Below, in pieces: positions 15,701-23,361 of a stretch of DNA of 30,337 nt. How positions within the stretch are numbered: position 1 is the first letter of the stretch; each line of letters opens with the position of its first letter. Source of the DNA: Pontimonas sp964350865. Its GTDB lineage: Bacteria; Actinomycetota; Actinomycetes; Actinomycetales; Microbacteriaceae. The position numbers and the translations under genes are program-made. The notes under the pieces were generated by a model that worked only from the letters and a program-made list of their open reading frames with translations, was not told the DNA's origin and did no database searches. The stretch is taken from the NCBI GenBank assembly GCA_964350865.1, contig CAYGLJ010000011.1, forward strand, positions 1 to 30,337. The letters run 5' to 3'.

Positions 15701-16290
15701 TGCGAGGAGCCGGGAACCTTTTGGGGGCGGAACAGGCCGGACACATCCAGGGTGTGGGTTTTGACCTGTATTTGAGGATGGTGGGTGAAGCCATCTCCCT
15801 GTTCCGAGACGACATGGCTCCTGGTCAGACAGAGTTGCGCCTCGAGCTCCCGGTCGATGCCAGAATTCCGACGGACTACATCGACTCTGAGCGTCTGCGC
15901 TTGGAGATGTATCAGAAGCTTTCCGGCGCAGCAGCGCCCACAGCGCCTGACGCTGCCGTCAATGAGCTCGTGGAGGAGATGACGGACCGCTATGGCGAGC
16001 CGCCCACAGCCGTGGAGACGCTGGTGCGGGTGACCACCCTGCGACACCTCGCGATGACCCGAGGTATCGGGGAAACGATAGTGATGGGCAACAAACTGCG
16101 CGTGGTCGGCCCACCGCTGCCGGATTCTTTGCAGGTGCGAGTCCAACGGCTCTATCCGAAGGCCACCTATATGGCACCTGCCCGGGTGCTGCTCGTTCCG
16201 CTCCCCGAGGATTACACCGACCAAGCGCTCATCACCTGGGTGGAGGGCATCATTGAGGCTCTCTACCCACCACCGAAGAGTGCAGACTAA
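12763..16290 (+). CDS. mfd: Transcription-repair coupling factor Mfd
   Basis: Mfd removes RNA polymerase stalled at DNA lesions and recruits UvrA for repair. The 1175-residue product has the full architecture: an N-terminal UvrB-like module (residues about 1-450), an RNA-polymerase-interacting domain (around 480-600, with QLSAGDYVVHDTHGVGRF), a RecG-like translocase with Walker A GDVGFGKT (656-663), DEEQ box (757-760), SATPIPRTL and GRVGRG (929-934), and a C-terminal regulatory domain. GTG 12763 gives a normal N-terminus; the frame stays open upstream to 12661, but those residues come from the pth gene and linker. mazG follows after 4 nt, so the two are co-transcribed, as in many actinobacteria. 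Confidence 0.97.
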   Translation: MSLSKLPSLLVEDSGILTALEQARDGGSLVVPTGATTAVVQALSGLSPMPSVTVVVCATGRESDQLRDELRSVVPEGTHVLDFPAWETLPHERLSPHAETVARRRSALRQISLAGGSAGGLVVVASIRALVQPVNPHIASFEPWVATKGDASRSLESWVEYLVEAAYQRVDLVTRRGEFAVRGGILDVFPPLAEHPVRLDFFGSEIDQVNYFSVADQRSLTEDVPPVVLEPVREMLLTPDVRARASQLAGEYPGLGQLLTKVSEGIPTEGMESLQPLLVPGLVAPLSVLPDDALIVEVGAQKVQARASILLETNREFLQAAWEVAALDGSEAPVDLHAGSFLTHQELKDSVAPRTWVSVDSLDTGEVTNLRPPLQSLPLVTTGGEEVWEFIAARIRDRDSVIVVAAGHGLVERSAQVLGERDIPHRIDEELAKAPSPGVVSVVRGFLQEGFLVPGSKLAVITEKELYGKAVSASPRTGRTLATKRTRVVDPLQLSAGDYVVHDTHGVGRFVELVSREISTGGRNAMTSQREFVVLEYAPSKRGSPPDRLYVPTDQLDQLSHYVGSDSPALSKMGGSDWAATKGKARKAVRELAVDLVKLYSARMAAPGFAFSPDTPWQRELEEAFPFMETPDQLTTIDEVKADMERPIPMDRLIAGDVGFGKTEIAVRAAFKAIQDQKQVALIAPTTLLVKQHLETFQERYAPFPINLRALSRFQTDAEAKAVLAGLADGSVDIVIGTHRLLSKNVVFKDLGLVIVDEEQRFGVEHKDSLKALKTNVDVLAMSATPIPRTLEMAVTGIREMSTLATPPEARHPILTFVGPYNESQVVAAIRRELLREGQVFFVHNRVSSINKVAARVQELVPEARVAIAHGQMGEADLERVMVDFWERRFDVLVSTTIIETGLDVTNANTLIVDRAERYGLSQLHQLRGRVGRGRERGYAYLLYDDDLPMGENAHDRLATLASTTDLGGGTRIAMKDLEMRGAGNLLGAEQAGHIQGVGFDLYLRMVGEAISLFRDDMAPGQTELRLELPVDARIPTDYIDSERLRLEMYQKLSGAAAPTAPDAAVNELVEEMTDRYGEPPTAVETLVRVTTLRHLAMTRGIGETIVMGNKLRVVGPPLPDSLQVRVQRLYPKATYMAPARVLLVPLPEDYTDQALITWVEGIIEALYPPPKSAD

Positions 16291-16294
16291 GAAC

Positions 16295-16969
16295 ATGTCC
16301 CAGAACGAGGCCCTGAACCGCTTGGTGGAGACCATGGCCCAGCTTCGGGGTCCCGGTGGGTGTCCGTGGGATGCGGAGCAGACCCACGAATCTCTCGTGC
16401 CCTATGTCATCGAAGAGGTCTACGAGCTGGTCGAAGCTCTCGAATCCGGGAGCCCCGAGGATGTGAAAGAAGAACTCGGCGATGTGCTCTACCAGGTCCT
16501 CTTCCACGCCGACATCGCCGCTCACGCCCGCAATTCTCCGTTCACGATTGACGATGTGGCAGCGGCGGTCGATGAGAAGATGCGGGTTCGACACCCGCAC
16601 GTCTTCGCCGATGGCGATGCGCAGAGCGTTGACGAGGTCGTGAAGCGCTGGGATGAGATCAAGAAAGAGCAAAAAGCTCACCGCGAAAGTGTGGTGGAGG
16701 GAATCCCCGACAAGCTCTCCGCTTTGGCCAGAGCTGCGAGTGTTCTCAAGCGCTCGAAGGACGTTCTCCCCGCTCCCACCTCAGAACTCCCTGGTGTCAC
16801 GACCGAGGAAGAGCTTGGTCAGCAGCTTCTGGCTATGGTCGCTGATGCCAGAGCCCAGGGGCTCGATGCTGAGCGGGCACTGAGGGTTGCCACCAGGCAG
16901 TGGGAGGAACGTGTCCGGGCCAAGGAGCAAGCCGCCCGGAATGGGGTCCAAGACCCCTCGCAGTCTTAG
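16295..16969 (+). CDS. mazG: MazG family nucleoside triphosphate pyrophosphohydrolase
   Basis: MazG hydrolyses (d)NTPs to monophosphates and pyrophosphate, cleaning damaged nucleotides. The 224-residue protein begins LNRLVETMAQLRGPGGCPWDAEQTHESL, the classic MazG opening, and has the metal-binding helices EEVYELVEAL and KEELGDVLYQV (EExxE and ExxD) followed by KMRVRHPHVF. The second MazG-like repeat found in the longer E. coli protein is only weakly recognisable. ATG 16295 is 4 nt downstream of the mfd stop; a frame-extension from 16253 would overlap mfd with an unrelated peptide. Confidence 0.94.
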   Translation: MSQNEALNRLVETMAQLRGPGGCPWDAEQTHESLVPYVIEEVYELVEALESGSPEDVKEELGDVLYQVLFHADIAAHARNSPFTIDDVAAAVDEKMRVRHPHVFADGDAQSVDEVVKRWDEIKKEQKAHRESVVEGIPDKLSALARAASVLKRSKDVLPAPTSELPGVTTEEELGQQLLAMVADARAQGLDAERALRVATRQWEERVRAKEQAARNGVQDPSQS

Positions 16970-16971
16970 GG

Positions 16972-16977
16972 CAGAAT
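16972..16977 (+). promoter_or_regulatory. -10 box of hisS, leaderless type
   Basis: CAGAAT ends 6 nt before ATG 16984, just after the mazG stop codon. No Shine-Dalgarno sequence precedes the ATG. Confidence 0.4.
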
Positions 16978-16983
16978 CGCTAT

Positions 16984-18249
16984 ATGGCTGTCACGTCCGC
17001 TCGCGGTATGCGCGATTTCTCGCCGCGCGAGAAAGAGCGACGAGACGCGATTCTTAGCGTCATCAGCGAGACGTACCACCGCCACGGGTTTGAATCCATC
17101 GAGACACCAGCTCTCGAGGACTCCAGCGTGTTGCACTCCGGGATGGGTGGAGACAACGAGAAGCTCAGTTTTCAGGTTCTGAAGCGTGGCCTCGAAACTT
17201 CAGATCTTGCCAGCGCAAAAGACTCCTCGGAGCTGTCTGACTTGGGGCTTCGTTTTGATCTGACCGTGCCGCTGGCACGGTTTTATGCCACCCACCACGC
17301 GGTATTGCCACCCGTCTTTCGGGCGTTTCACACGGGGCCCGTGTGGCGGGCAGAGCGCCCCCAAAAGGGTCGCTACCGCCAGTTCGTGCAGTGCGACATC
17401 GACATCCTGGGGGAGACAGGTGTTCTTGCGGAGGTGGAGGTCATGATGGCCACTGCCGATGCTCTGACCAGGGTGGGCGTGGAGAGTTTCACCTTCCGGG
17501 TCAATGACCGCAGACTCCTCACCGAATTGCTGGGTGCTGCAGGAATAGCAGAGGAGAACCAAGCGTCGGCTCTCATCACGCTGGATAAGCTCGACAAGGT
17601 CGGAGTCGAGGGCGTTCTCGCCGAGCTTCGCGAGCGACTGCCGGCCGGCTTCGACGAAGCGATGATCCACGCCGTGCTCACGAGCTCCACCCCGGCCTTA
17701 GATGCCTCCGCCATTGCGACTCTGATGGGCAACACGGCCGAGTCAGCTGCTGCTGCCTCGGAGCTGGTGAGCTGGGTGTCCCAGGTGGCGGGAGTGATAG
17801 GCGAGGACGCTGTGGTGTTCGACCCCACCCTGGTGCGAGGAATGGGGTACTACACCGGCTCCATTGTCGAGATCGCTCACCCCGACCTCGGTATTTCTCT
17901 CGGTGGCGGGGGCCGCTACGACGGCATGATTGGGCGATTCCTCGGCACAGACGTTCCCGCCTTCGGTGTCTCGCTGGGCTTTGAGCGATTGGTCGACATT
18001 GTGGAGTCGTCGCCGGTTGCCCATCATGACCGAGTGGCGTTGGTGATTCCCTCAGGATCTGACACCTCTCACGTCATCGCGCTGAAGAAGCACCTGGTCG
18101 ACACCGGTCACACGGTGCGCTTGGTGTCAGAGCAGAAGAACATGCGGGTGGTCTATGAGCAACTGGTGGCTGATGGTTTCAGCCGTGTGGCTACTGCCGT
18201 AGAGGCCGCTCACACCGTGGAAGAGCTGACCTGGAAAGAGTTAACGTAA
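16984..18249 (+). CDS. hisS: Histidyl-tRNA synthetase
   Basis: A class II aminoacyl-tRNA synthetase of 421 residues that charges tRNA-His. Motif 2 region (FRAFHTGPVWRAERPQKGRYRQFVQCDID), the HisA-type motif LVRGMGYYTGSIVEI and motif 3 region GGGGRYDGMIGRF are all visible, followed by the C-terminal anticodon-binding domain. The N-terminus AVTSARGMRDFSPREKE fits other bacterial HisRS. ATG 16984 is 14 nt downstream of mazG and has a -10 hexamer 6 nt upstream; an upstream reading to 16900 overlaps mazG. Its place between mazG and eno is not the mycobacterial order (where a lipoprotein gene lies there), so a local rearrangement has occurred. Confidence 0.96.
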   Translation: MAVTSARGMRDFSPREKERRDAILSVISETYHRHGFESIETPALEDSSVLHSGMGGDNEKLSFQVLKRGLETSDLASAKDSSELSDLGLRFDLTVPLARFYATHHAVLPPVFRAFHTGPVWRAERPQKGRYRQFVQCDIDILGETGVLAEVEVMMATADALTRVGVESFTFRVNDRRLLTELLGAAGIAEENQASALITLDKLDKVGVEGVLAELRERLPAGFDEAMIHAVLTSSTPALDASAIATLMGNTAESAAAASELVSWVSQVAGVIGEDAVVFDPTLVRGMGYYTGSIVEIAHPDLGISLGGGGRYDGMIGRFLGTDVPAFGVSLGFERLVDIVESSPVAHHDRVALVIPSGSDTSHVIALKKHLVDTGHTVRLVSEQKNMRVVYEQLVADGFSRVATAVEAAHTVEELTWKELT

Positions 18250-18278
18250 ACGCCACCCGGGTCTGGGTTCTGGATTAC

Positions 18279-18284
18279 TAGAAT
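18279..18284 (+). promoter_or_regulatory. Probable -10 box of eno
   Basis: TAGAAT within TTACTAGAATT, with a predicted start near 18291 and a leader of about 60 nt that ends in a strong Shine-Dalgarno region (AAGGAAGAGGA). No good -35 is visible. Confidence 0.4.
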
Positions 18285-18351
18285 TGGGCTGGCGATACCC
18301 CGCCACCCAACGACACCCACTCGTATATCCCCATAAGGAAGAGGACCCCTC

Positions 18352-19629
18352 GTGGCCGCAATTGACGCCCTGAATGCTCGCGAAATTCTTGACTCGAGGG
18401 GAAACCCCACCATCGAGGTGGAGGTGCTGCTCGAAGATGGCACCGCCTCGAGAGCTGCTGTTCCCTCCGGCGCCTCCACAGGAGCCTTCGAAGCATTCGA
18501 GTTGCGCGATGGAGACAAAGGACGCTACCTCGGAAAGGGTGTCCAGAGAGCCGTGACGTCCGTGCTGGACATGATTGCTCCAGCGATCGAGGGAATGGAT
18601 GCCACCGAGCAGCGCGCTATCGATCAGCTCATGCGGGATCTTGATGGCACCGCCAACAAAGAAAAACTCGGCGCTAACGCGATTCTCGGTGTTTCTTTGG
18701 CTGTGGCCAAAGCAGCAGCAGAATCCTCAGACCTAGCTCTGTACCAGTACGTGGGCGGATCCAACGCCCATGTGCTCCCGGTCCCGATGATGAACGTCAT
18801 CAACGGTGGTGCTCACGCGGACACCGCTGTCGACATTCAAGAGTTCATGGTGCTCCCCGTTGGCGCTGGAACCTTCCGCGAAGCCCTCCAGATGGGTGCC
18901 GAGGTGTATCACGCACTGAAAGCGGAGCTCAAGAAAGCGGGAATGCAGACCGGACTCGGTGACGAGGGTGGGTTCGCTCCCGAACTCGCCAGTAACCGTG
19001 CAGCTCTGGACTTTCTGATGACCGCCATTGCTTCCGCGGGCTTCACACCCGGCGCGGACATCGCCTTAGGTCTTGATGTGGCGGCCACCGAAATGTTTGA
19101 AGGCGGCAGCTACCAGTTTGAAGGGCAAAAGCGCGACGCCGCGTTCATGGCCTCCTACTACGGTGAGCTCGTCGATAGCTACCCATTGGTCACCATCGAG
19201 GACCCACTGGATGAAAACGACTGGGATGGCTGGGTCGCCTTGACCGAGGCGATTGGCAGCAAGGTTCAGCTCGTCGGGGATGACCTCTTTGTGACGAACC
19301 CGACCAGGTTGCAGGAGGGCATTACGAAGGGTGCTGCCAACTCCTTGCTGGTGAAGGTCAACCAGATTGGAACCTTGACCGAGACCATGGATGCTGTGGC
19401 TATGGCGCACACCCATGGTTACACCGCTGTGCTCTCGCACCGCTCGGGTGAAACAGAGGACACCACCATTGCCGACCTCGCCGTCGCCACCAACTGTGGA
19501 CAGATCAAGACCGGTGCGCCTGCCCGCAGTGAGCGCGTCGCGAAATACAACCAGTTGTTGCGCATCGAAGAGGAACTCGACACTGCTGCCCGCTACGCGG
19601 GTGCTGGCGCCTACCCACGCTTTAGCTGA
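18352..19629 (+). CDS. eno: Enolase
   Basis: Enolase converts 2-phosphoglycerate to phosphoenolpyruvate in glycolysis. The 425-residue protein starts AAIDALNAREILDSRGNPTIEVE and includes the substrate loop SGASTGAFEAFELRD, GGAHAD, the acid/base region GDEGGFAPEL, the metal ligands in ALGLDVAATE and TIEDPLDENDW, and the catalytic lysine region LLVKVNQIGTLTET with SHRSGETED. The start GTG 18352 has a strong purine-rich site (AAGGAAGAGGA) 7-8 nt upstream, in contrast to the leaderless neighbours, consistent with high expression. Confidence 0.98.
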   Translation: MAAIDALNAREILDSRGNPTIEVEVLLEDGTASRAAVPSGASTGAFEAFELRDGDKGRYLGKGVQRAVTSVLDMIAPAIEGMDATEQRAIDQLMRDLDGTANKEKLGANAILGVSLAVAKAAAESSDLALYQYVGGSNAHVLPVPMMNVINGGAHADTAVDIQEFMVLPVGAGTFREALQMGAEVYHALKAELKKAGMQTGLGDEGGFAPELASNRAALDFLMTAIASAGFTPGADIALGLDVAATEMFEGGSYQFEGQKRDAAFMASYYGELVDSYPLVTIEDPLDENDWDGWVALTEAIGSKVQLVGDDLFVTNPTRLQEGITKGAANSLLVKVNQIGTLTETMDAVAMAHTHGYTAVLSHRSGETEDTTIADLAVATNCGQIKTGAPARSERVAKYNQLLRIEEELDTAARYAGAGAYPRFS

Positions 19630-19667
19630 GACCTGCGCGCCCTAGGGTCACACCGAGGCGCCCTGTC

Positions 19668-19673
19668 TACACT
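19668..19673 (+). promoter_or_regulatory. -10 box of the FtsB/DivIC-like gene, leaderless type
   Basis: TACACT ends exactly 6 nt before GTG 19680, and no Shine-Dalgarno sequence is present. Confidence 0.5.
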
Positions 19674-19679
19674 GATGCC

Positions 19680-20222
19680 GTGGCAAAGCCAAAGCAGAAA
19701 AAACAGAAGCAGACTCCGAGGAGTCGCGCTTCTGCTGCGCAGGTTCTTCTGAACCTGCAAGCCTCAGGCTTTGTCGTCATCTTTCTGGTCTTGATCGTCG
19801 CGGGCGTGGTGATTTTGTCCCCGACGTTGCGGGTTCTGGCCGAACAGCAGCAAGAAATTGCGAGCCTGGAAGCGGCGCTTGCCGAGAGTGAACAGCAGGT
19901 CGTTGCTCTGGAGGAGCAACGAGAGCGCTGGAAAGACCCTGCTTTTGTGGAAACGCAAGCTCGGGAGCGACTGCTCTTCGTCTATCCGGGAGACATCACG
20001 TACTTGGTCATTGATGACGCCGGCACTCTTGAGGATGACCTAGACCTCGAAATCTCCACGGGCATTGTGGAGGCACAGACTGATTGGCGGGAGTCACTCC
20101 TGGCCTCCTACCTCGTGGCCGCGACCACGTCCACGGATTACCAGAGGGAAATCACCCAGCGTGGTGACGTGTCCCCGGATCCAGAAAGGATTCCCTCTCC
20201 CGAGCAGGAGAGCACCCCATGA
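19680..20222 (+). CDS. FtsB/DivIC family septum formation initiator protein
   Basis: Cell-division protein of the FtsB/DivIC family; in the divisome it forms a complex with FtsL and FtsQ. The 180-residue product has a lysine-rich cytoplasmic N-terminus (residues 1-20), one transmembrane helix (about 29-50), a coiled coil (about 52-85, EQQQEIASLEAALAESEQQV) and the family signature WKDPAFVETQARERLLFVYPGD. The C-terminal 60 residues are acidic and probably flexible. Position directly downstream of eno and upstream of DUF501 is conserved in actinobacteria (equivalent to Rv1024). The stop codon overlaps the next start (ATGA). Confidence 0.93.
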   Translation: MAKPKQKKQKQTPRSRASAAQVLLNLQASGFVVIFLVLIVAGVVILSPTLRVLAEQQQEIASLEAALAESEQQVVALEEQRERWKDPAFVETQARERLLFVYPGDITYLVIDDAGTLEDDLDLEISTGIVEAQTDWRESLLASYLVAATTSTDYQREITQRGDVSPDPERIPSPEQESTP

Positions 20223-20710
20223 GTCTGGGGGAGAGGCCCACACCTCGTGACATCGAGGTGGTGAGTGCGCAGTTGGGTAGGCCGGCGAGAGACATTGTCG
20301 GAATCCCGGCTCGATGTGTCTGTGGAAACCCTCTCGTGGTGGTCACCAACCCAAGGCTTGAGGATGGGACACCGTTCCCCACGCTCTATTACTTGACCCA
20401 GCCCGCCGCTACGCAGGCGGCCTCCCGGCTGGAGGCAGAGGGCAAAATGTCCGAATATCAAGACAGACTGGCAGAGGATGACAACGCGATGGAGGCCTAT
20501 CGGCTCGCCCACGAGTCGTTTCTTGCCACCAGAGCGCAGTTGGGTGCCATCGAGGAGATCGACGGGATTTCTGCTGGAGGGATGCCCACACGCGTCAAAT
20601 GCTTGCACTCCCTGATGGCGCACTCTTTGGCGGTGGGACCCGGGATCAACCCGGTGGGAGATTGGGCGCTGGCTGACACACCCTGGAGTAAAGACGTGTG
20701 CTCATGTTAG
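20219..20710 (+). CDS. DUF501 domain-containing protein
   Basis: A 163-residue cytoplasmic protein of the actinobacterial DUF501 family; its function is unknown. Family features seen are the opening DIEVVSAQLGRPARDIVGIPARCVCG, the segment TPFPTLYYLTQP, and the C-terminal KCLHSLMAHSLAVGPGINPVGD. Cysteines in RCVCG, KCL and the terminal CSC, together with histidines in the C-terminal motif, could bind a metal; this is inference. ATG 20219 overlaps the previous stop (ATGA). In mycobacteria the next gene is an exopolyphosphatase (ppx/gppA); here it is a protease. Confidence 0.9.
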   Translation: MSLGERPTPRDIEVVSAQLGRPARDIVGIPARCVCGNPLVVVTNPRLEDGTPFPTLYYLTQPAATQAASRLEAEGKMSEYQDRLAEDDNAMEAYRLAHESFLATRAQLGAIEEIDGISAGGMPTRVKCLHSLMAHSLAVGPGINPVGDWALADTPWSKDVCSC

Positions 20711-21948
20711 GCACCAGGATGACTCGACGACTGCTGGCACTCTCACTGCTGGGAGCACTGGTGGGTATGCCTGGTGTGGCACTGCAGAGCACTCCCGCGG
20801 TGGCGGATCAGGTTCGAGAGCGCCAATACTGGCTGGAGGATTACCGCATCCAGGAGGCCTGGCAGATCACCCGCGGAGCGGGAGTCCGGATTGCCATTAT
20901 CGACACGGGTATTGATGCCACCCACCAGGATTTGGTGGGAGCGGTAGCGGGCGGGGCCGACTTTTCAGGCCTTGGCAGTGTGGACGGTCTCACCCCGGTG
21001 GGCCCCGATCGGCGTCACGGCACCATGGTGGCGTCCCTGGCCGCAGGACGCGGAAACAATGGCATCGACGGTGTCATCGGGAGCGCGCCTGAAGCCGAAC
21101 TCCTCAGTTTGTCGATGGCCTTTTCCGGCAGTCTGGTCTCGCCAGATGAGCAGGTTGCCAACGCGGTGCGCTTTGCGGTCGATAACGACGCCGACATCAT
21201 TTCGCTGTCCCTGACGAGAAATACCCGCGACTGGCCAGAATCCTGGGATCGAGCGTTCAGTTATGCAGCCGCAAACGACGTTGTCGTCGTGGCCGCTGCC
21301 GGCAACCGCGGGAGTGGCACTGTCTCGGTGGGAGCACCCGCAACCATGCCCGGTGTCCTCACCGTCGGGGGAGTCGACCAAGACGGACAAGCCAGTGACT
21401 CTGCCTCGTCCCAAGGGATCACCATTGGGGTGATGGCGCCGAGCGAGGGACTTGTCGGGGCGACTCCCGGCGGCGGGTATGTCTCCTGGTCAGGAACCAG
21501 TGGCGCCACCCCCATCGTTGCCGGGATTGTGGCACTCGTGCGCTCGGCATATCCAACAATGGACGCCGCAAACGTCATCAATCGTGTGCTCCTGAGCGCG
21601 GACCGGGTCACCGAGACCATCCCCGACCCGATCTATGGGTACGGGCTGGTCGATGCCTATGAGGCGCTCACCGCAGATGTCCCCTACGTCAGCAGCAATC
21701 CGTTGGGGTCTATCGATGATTGGGTGGTGCTCCATCGCAAGCAAGAAGGAAACCCGATAGTAGTTCCCCTGGGACCGCAGTCCACCGCCGCAGATGAGGA
21801 CCAAGCGCTGCCCCCTCGCATTCCAGCGCGCGATGCCGCTCAAGGGCAGCTCCTCCCCTACGTGGTGACCGTGGGGTTCGCCTCTGCGCTGAGTGTGGTC
21901 GTGTTGACCGGCGTTGTACTGGTTCTGTGGCGCTTGCGAAAGCGATAG
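20698..21948 (+). CDS. S8 family serine peptidase (subtilase), secreted and membrane anchored
   Basis: A 416-residue subtilisin-like protease with the catalytic triad D69 (IAIIDTGID), H107 (RRHGTMVASL) and S268 (SGTSGATP). A signal peptide (about residues 8-36, hydrophobic core LLALSLLGALVG, ending AVA) and a C-terminal transmembrane helix followed by RLRKR place the catalytic domain outside the cell, tethered to the membrane. This topology is that of mycosins, but no type VII secretion genes are in the window. GTG 20698 has GGAG 9 nt upstream; ATG 20704 and ATG 20719 are alternatives that change only the signal peptide. It overlaps the DUF501 3' end by 13 nt. Substrate is unknown. Confidence 0.9.
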   Translation: MLMLGTRMTRRLLALSLLGALVGMPGVALQSTPAVADQVRERQYWLEDYRIQEAWQITRGAGVRIAIIDTGIDATHQDLVGAVAGGADFSGLGSVDGLTPVGPDRRHGTMVASLAAGRGNNGIDGVIGSAPEAELLSLSMAFSGSLVSPDEQVANAVRFAVDNDADIISLSLTRNTRDWPESWDRAFSYAAANDVVVVAAAGNRGSGTVSVGAPATMPGVLTVGGVDQDGQASDSASSQGITIGVMAPSEGLVGATPGGGYVSWSGTSGATPIVAGIVALVRSAYPTMDAANVINRVLLSADRVTETIPDPIYGYGLVDAYEALTADVPYVSSNPLGSIDDWVVLHRKQEGNPIVVPLGPQSTAADEDQALPPRIPARDAAQGQLLPYVVTVGFASALSVVVLTGVVLVLWRLRKR

Positions 21949-21989
21949 ATTAGGAAGAGTCTTCTTGTTCTCCCAGTCTTAGGTGCCTC

Positions 21990-23348
21990 GTGACTCGAAT
22001 TGTGATTGTGGGCGGCGGATACGCCGGTTTCTACACAGCTTTCAAACTCCAGAAGCTTCTCCGTCGCGGAGAAGCGGAAGTGGTCGTCATCGACCCACTT
22101 CCCTACATGACCTACCAGCCTTTTCTTCCTGAGGTTGCAGCAGGCTCGATTGAGGCCCGTCACGCGATTGTTCCGCTGCGTCGCCACCTGAACAAGTGCC
22201 GCGTGATTACTGCTCGTGTGACCGGCATTGACCACGGCACCAAGTCCGTGACCGTCACGCCGGAGGGTCAACCCTCCTTCAGCCTGGACTATGACCACAT
22301 CGTGATCACCGCTGGTGCGGTGTCACGAACGTTCCCCATTCCTGGGGTTGCGGACTTCGCCATTGGGATGAAGACCATTGAGGAGGCGGTTTCTGTTCGA
22401 GACCGCGTCATCGACAACCTCCACCTCGCGGCAGATATGCCTCCTGGACCCGCCCGCGACCGCCTGCTCACGGTCGTGGTGGTCGGCGGAGGTTTCGCGG
22501 GTATTGAGGCCTTTGCGGAGCTTCGAAGCTTGGTGTCGGCCATGCTCAAGGAATTCCCCACTATTGGGATGGATGACACCCACTTCCACCTCATCGAGGC
22601 GATGGATCGCATCATGCCTGAAGTTTCCGAGAAGAGCGCCCAGTGGGTCATCAAGAACTTGGAGAAGCGTCAAGCCTTCATCCACCTCAACACTCAGCTG
22701 ACCAGCGCTGTGGATGGCAAGTTGAAACTCTCCAATGGGATGACGCTGGAGACTGACATCGTGATTTGGACCGCCGGCGTGAAGGCTCAGTCCATGCTGG
22801 GTGGCACGGGTATTCCACTCGACGAGCGCGAGCGCATCTGTGCTCGCGCCGATCTTCGCGTGGAAGACGCTGACACGATCCTCGAGGGCATGTGGACCGC
22901 CGGTGACGTTGCCCGTGTTCCCGACCTGAGTGGCGGAGGAGTCGGCGGCTACTGCGTCCCCAACGCCCAACACGCTGTCCGCCAAGGAAAAATCATGGCG
23001 AAGAACATCGTGGCCGTTATCCGGGGCGAAGAGCCTAAGAATTACGTGCACAAGAACCTGGGTGCTGTCGCTGGTTTGGGAATTGGTCACGGAGTGTTCC
23101 AGAGCGGGAATCTCGCGCTCACCGGACTGCTCGCGTGGTTTGCTCACCGGTTCTATCACGGGTTCGCAATCCCAATGTGGGAGCGTAAGGCTCGAGTCTT
23201 CTCCAACTGGTTGGTGCACTTCTTCTGGGGACGTGACTTCTCCAGCGTGCGGAAGATTCAACGTCCGCGCGACTTCTTTGAGGAGTTCGCTACGAGGCCT
23301 CAAGAAGCACCAAAGAAGGCCACTCGGCAAAAAGTCGGCGCTCGCTAG
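21990..23348 (+). CDS. ndh: Type II NADH:quinone oxidoreductase (NDH-2 like flavoprotein)
   Basis: NDH-2 passes electrons from NADH to the quinone pool without pumping protons. The 452-residue protein has the FAD-binding GGGYAG at residues 8-13, the NADH-binding GGGFAG near residue 165, and the second FAD motif WTAGDVARVPD near residue 304. The C-terminus contains amphipathic, aromatic-rich segments (LLAWFAHRFYHGF, FSNWLVHFFWGRDF) of the kind that attach NDH-2 to the membrane, and ends in a basic tail. GTG 21990 has AGGTG 4 nt upstream. The gene lies 41 nt after the protease. The general class is certain; another NAD(P)/FAD-dependent oxidoreductase role is possible. Confidence 0.9.
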   Translation: MTRIVIVGGGYAGFYTAFKLQKLLRRGEAEVVVIDPLPYMTYQPFLPEVAAGSIEARHAIVPLRRHLNKCRVITARVTGIDHGTKSVTVTPEGQPSFSLDYDHIVITAGAVSRTFPIPGVADFAIGMKTIEEAVSVRDRVIDNLHLAADMPPGPARDRLLTVVVVGGGFAGIEAFAELRSLVSAMLKEFPTIGMDDTHFHLIEAMDRIMPEVSEKSAQWVIKNLEKRQAFIHLNTQLTSAVDGKLKLSNGMTLETDIVIWTAGVKAQSMLGGTGIPLDERERICARADLRVEDADTILEGMWTAGDVARVPDLSGGGVGGYCVPNAQHAVRQGKIMAKNIVAVIRGEEPKNYVHKNLGAVAGLGIGHGVFQSGNLALTGLLAWFAHRFYHGFAIPMWERKARVFSNWLVHFFWGRDFSSVRKIQRPRDFFEEFATRPQEAPKKATRQKVGAR

Positions 23349-23351
23349 TAT
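23346..23351 (+). promoter_or_regulatory. Possible -10 box of tRNA-Leu overlapping the ndh stop
   Basis: TAGTAT includes the ndh stop codon TAG and would start transcription near 23358, about 4 nt before the mature tRNA. No -35 box is evident, so co-transcription with ndh remains possible. Confidence 0.3.
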
Positions 23352-23361
23352 TGGGGCGACC

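Noticed and set aside
15340..16335. Minus-strand open frame (331 residues) opposite the end of mfd
   Set aside because: Antisense to the conserved Mfd translocase region; no resemblance to a known family.
19630..19667. Possible terminator after eno (CCCTAGGG palindrome, repeated GCGCCC)
   Set aside because: The GCGCCC copies are direct, not inverted, and no T-tract follows; no credible stem forms.
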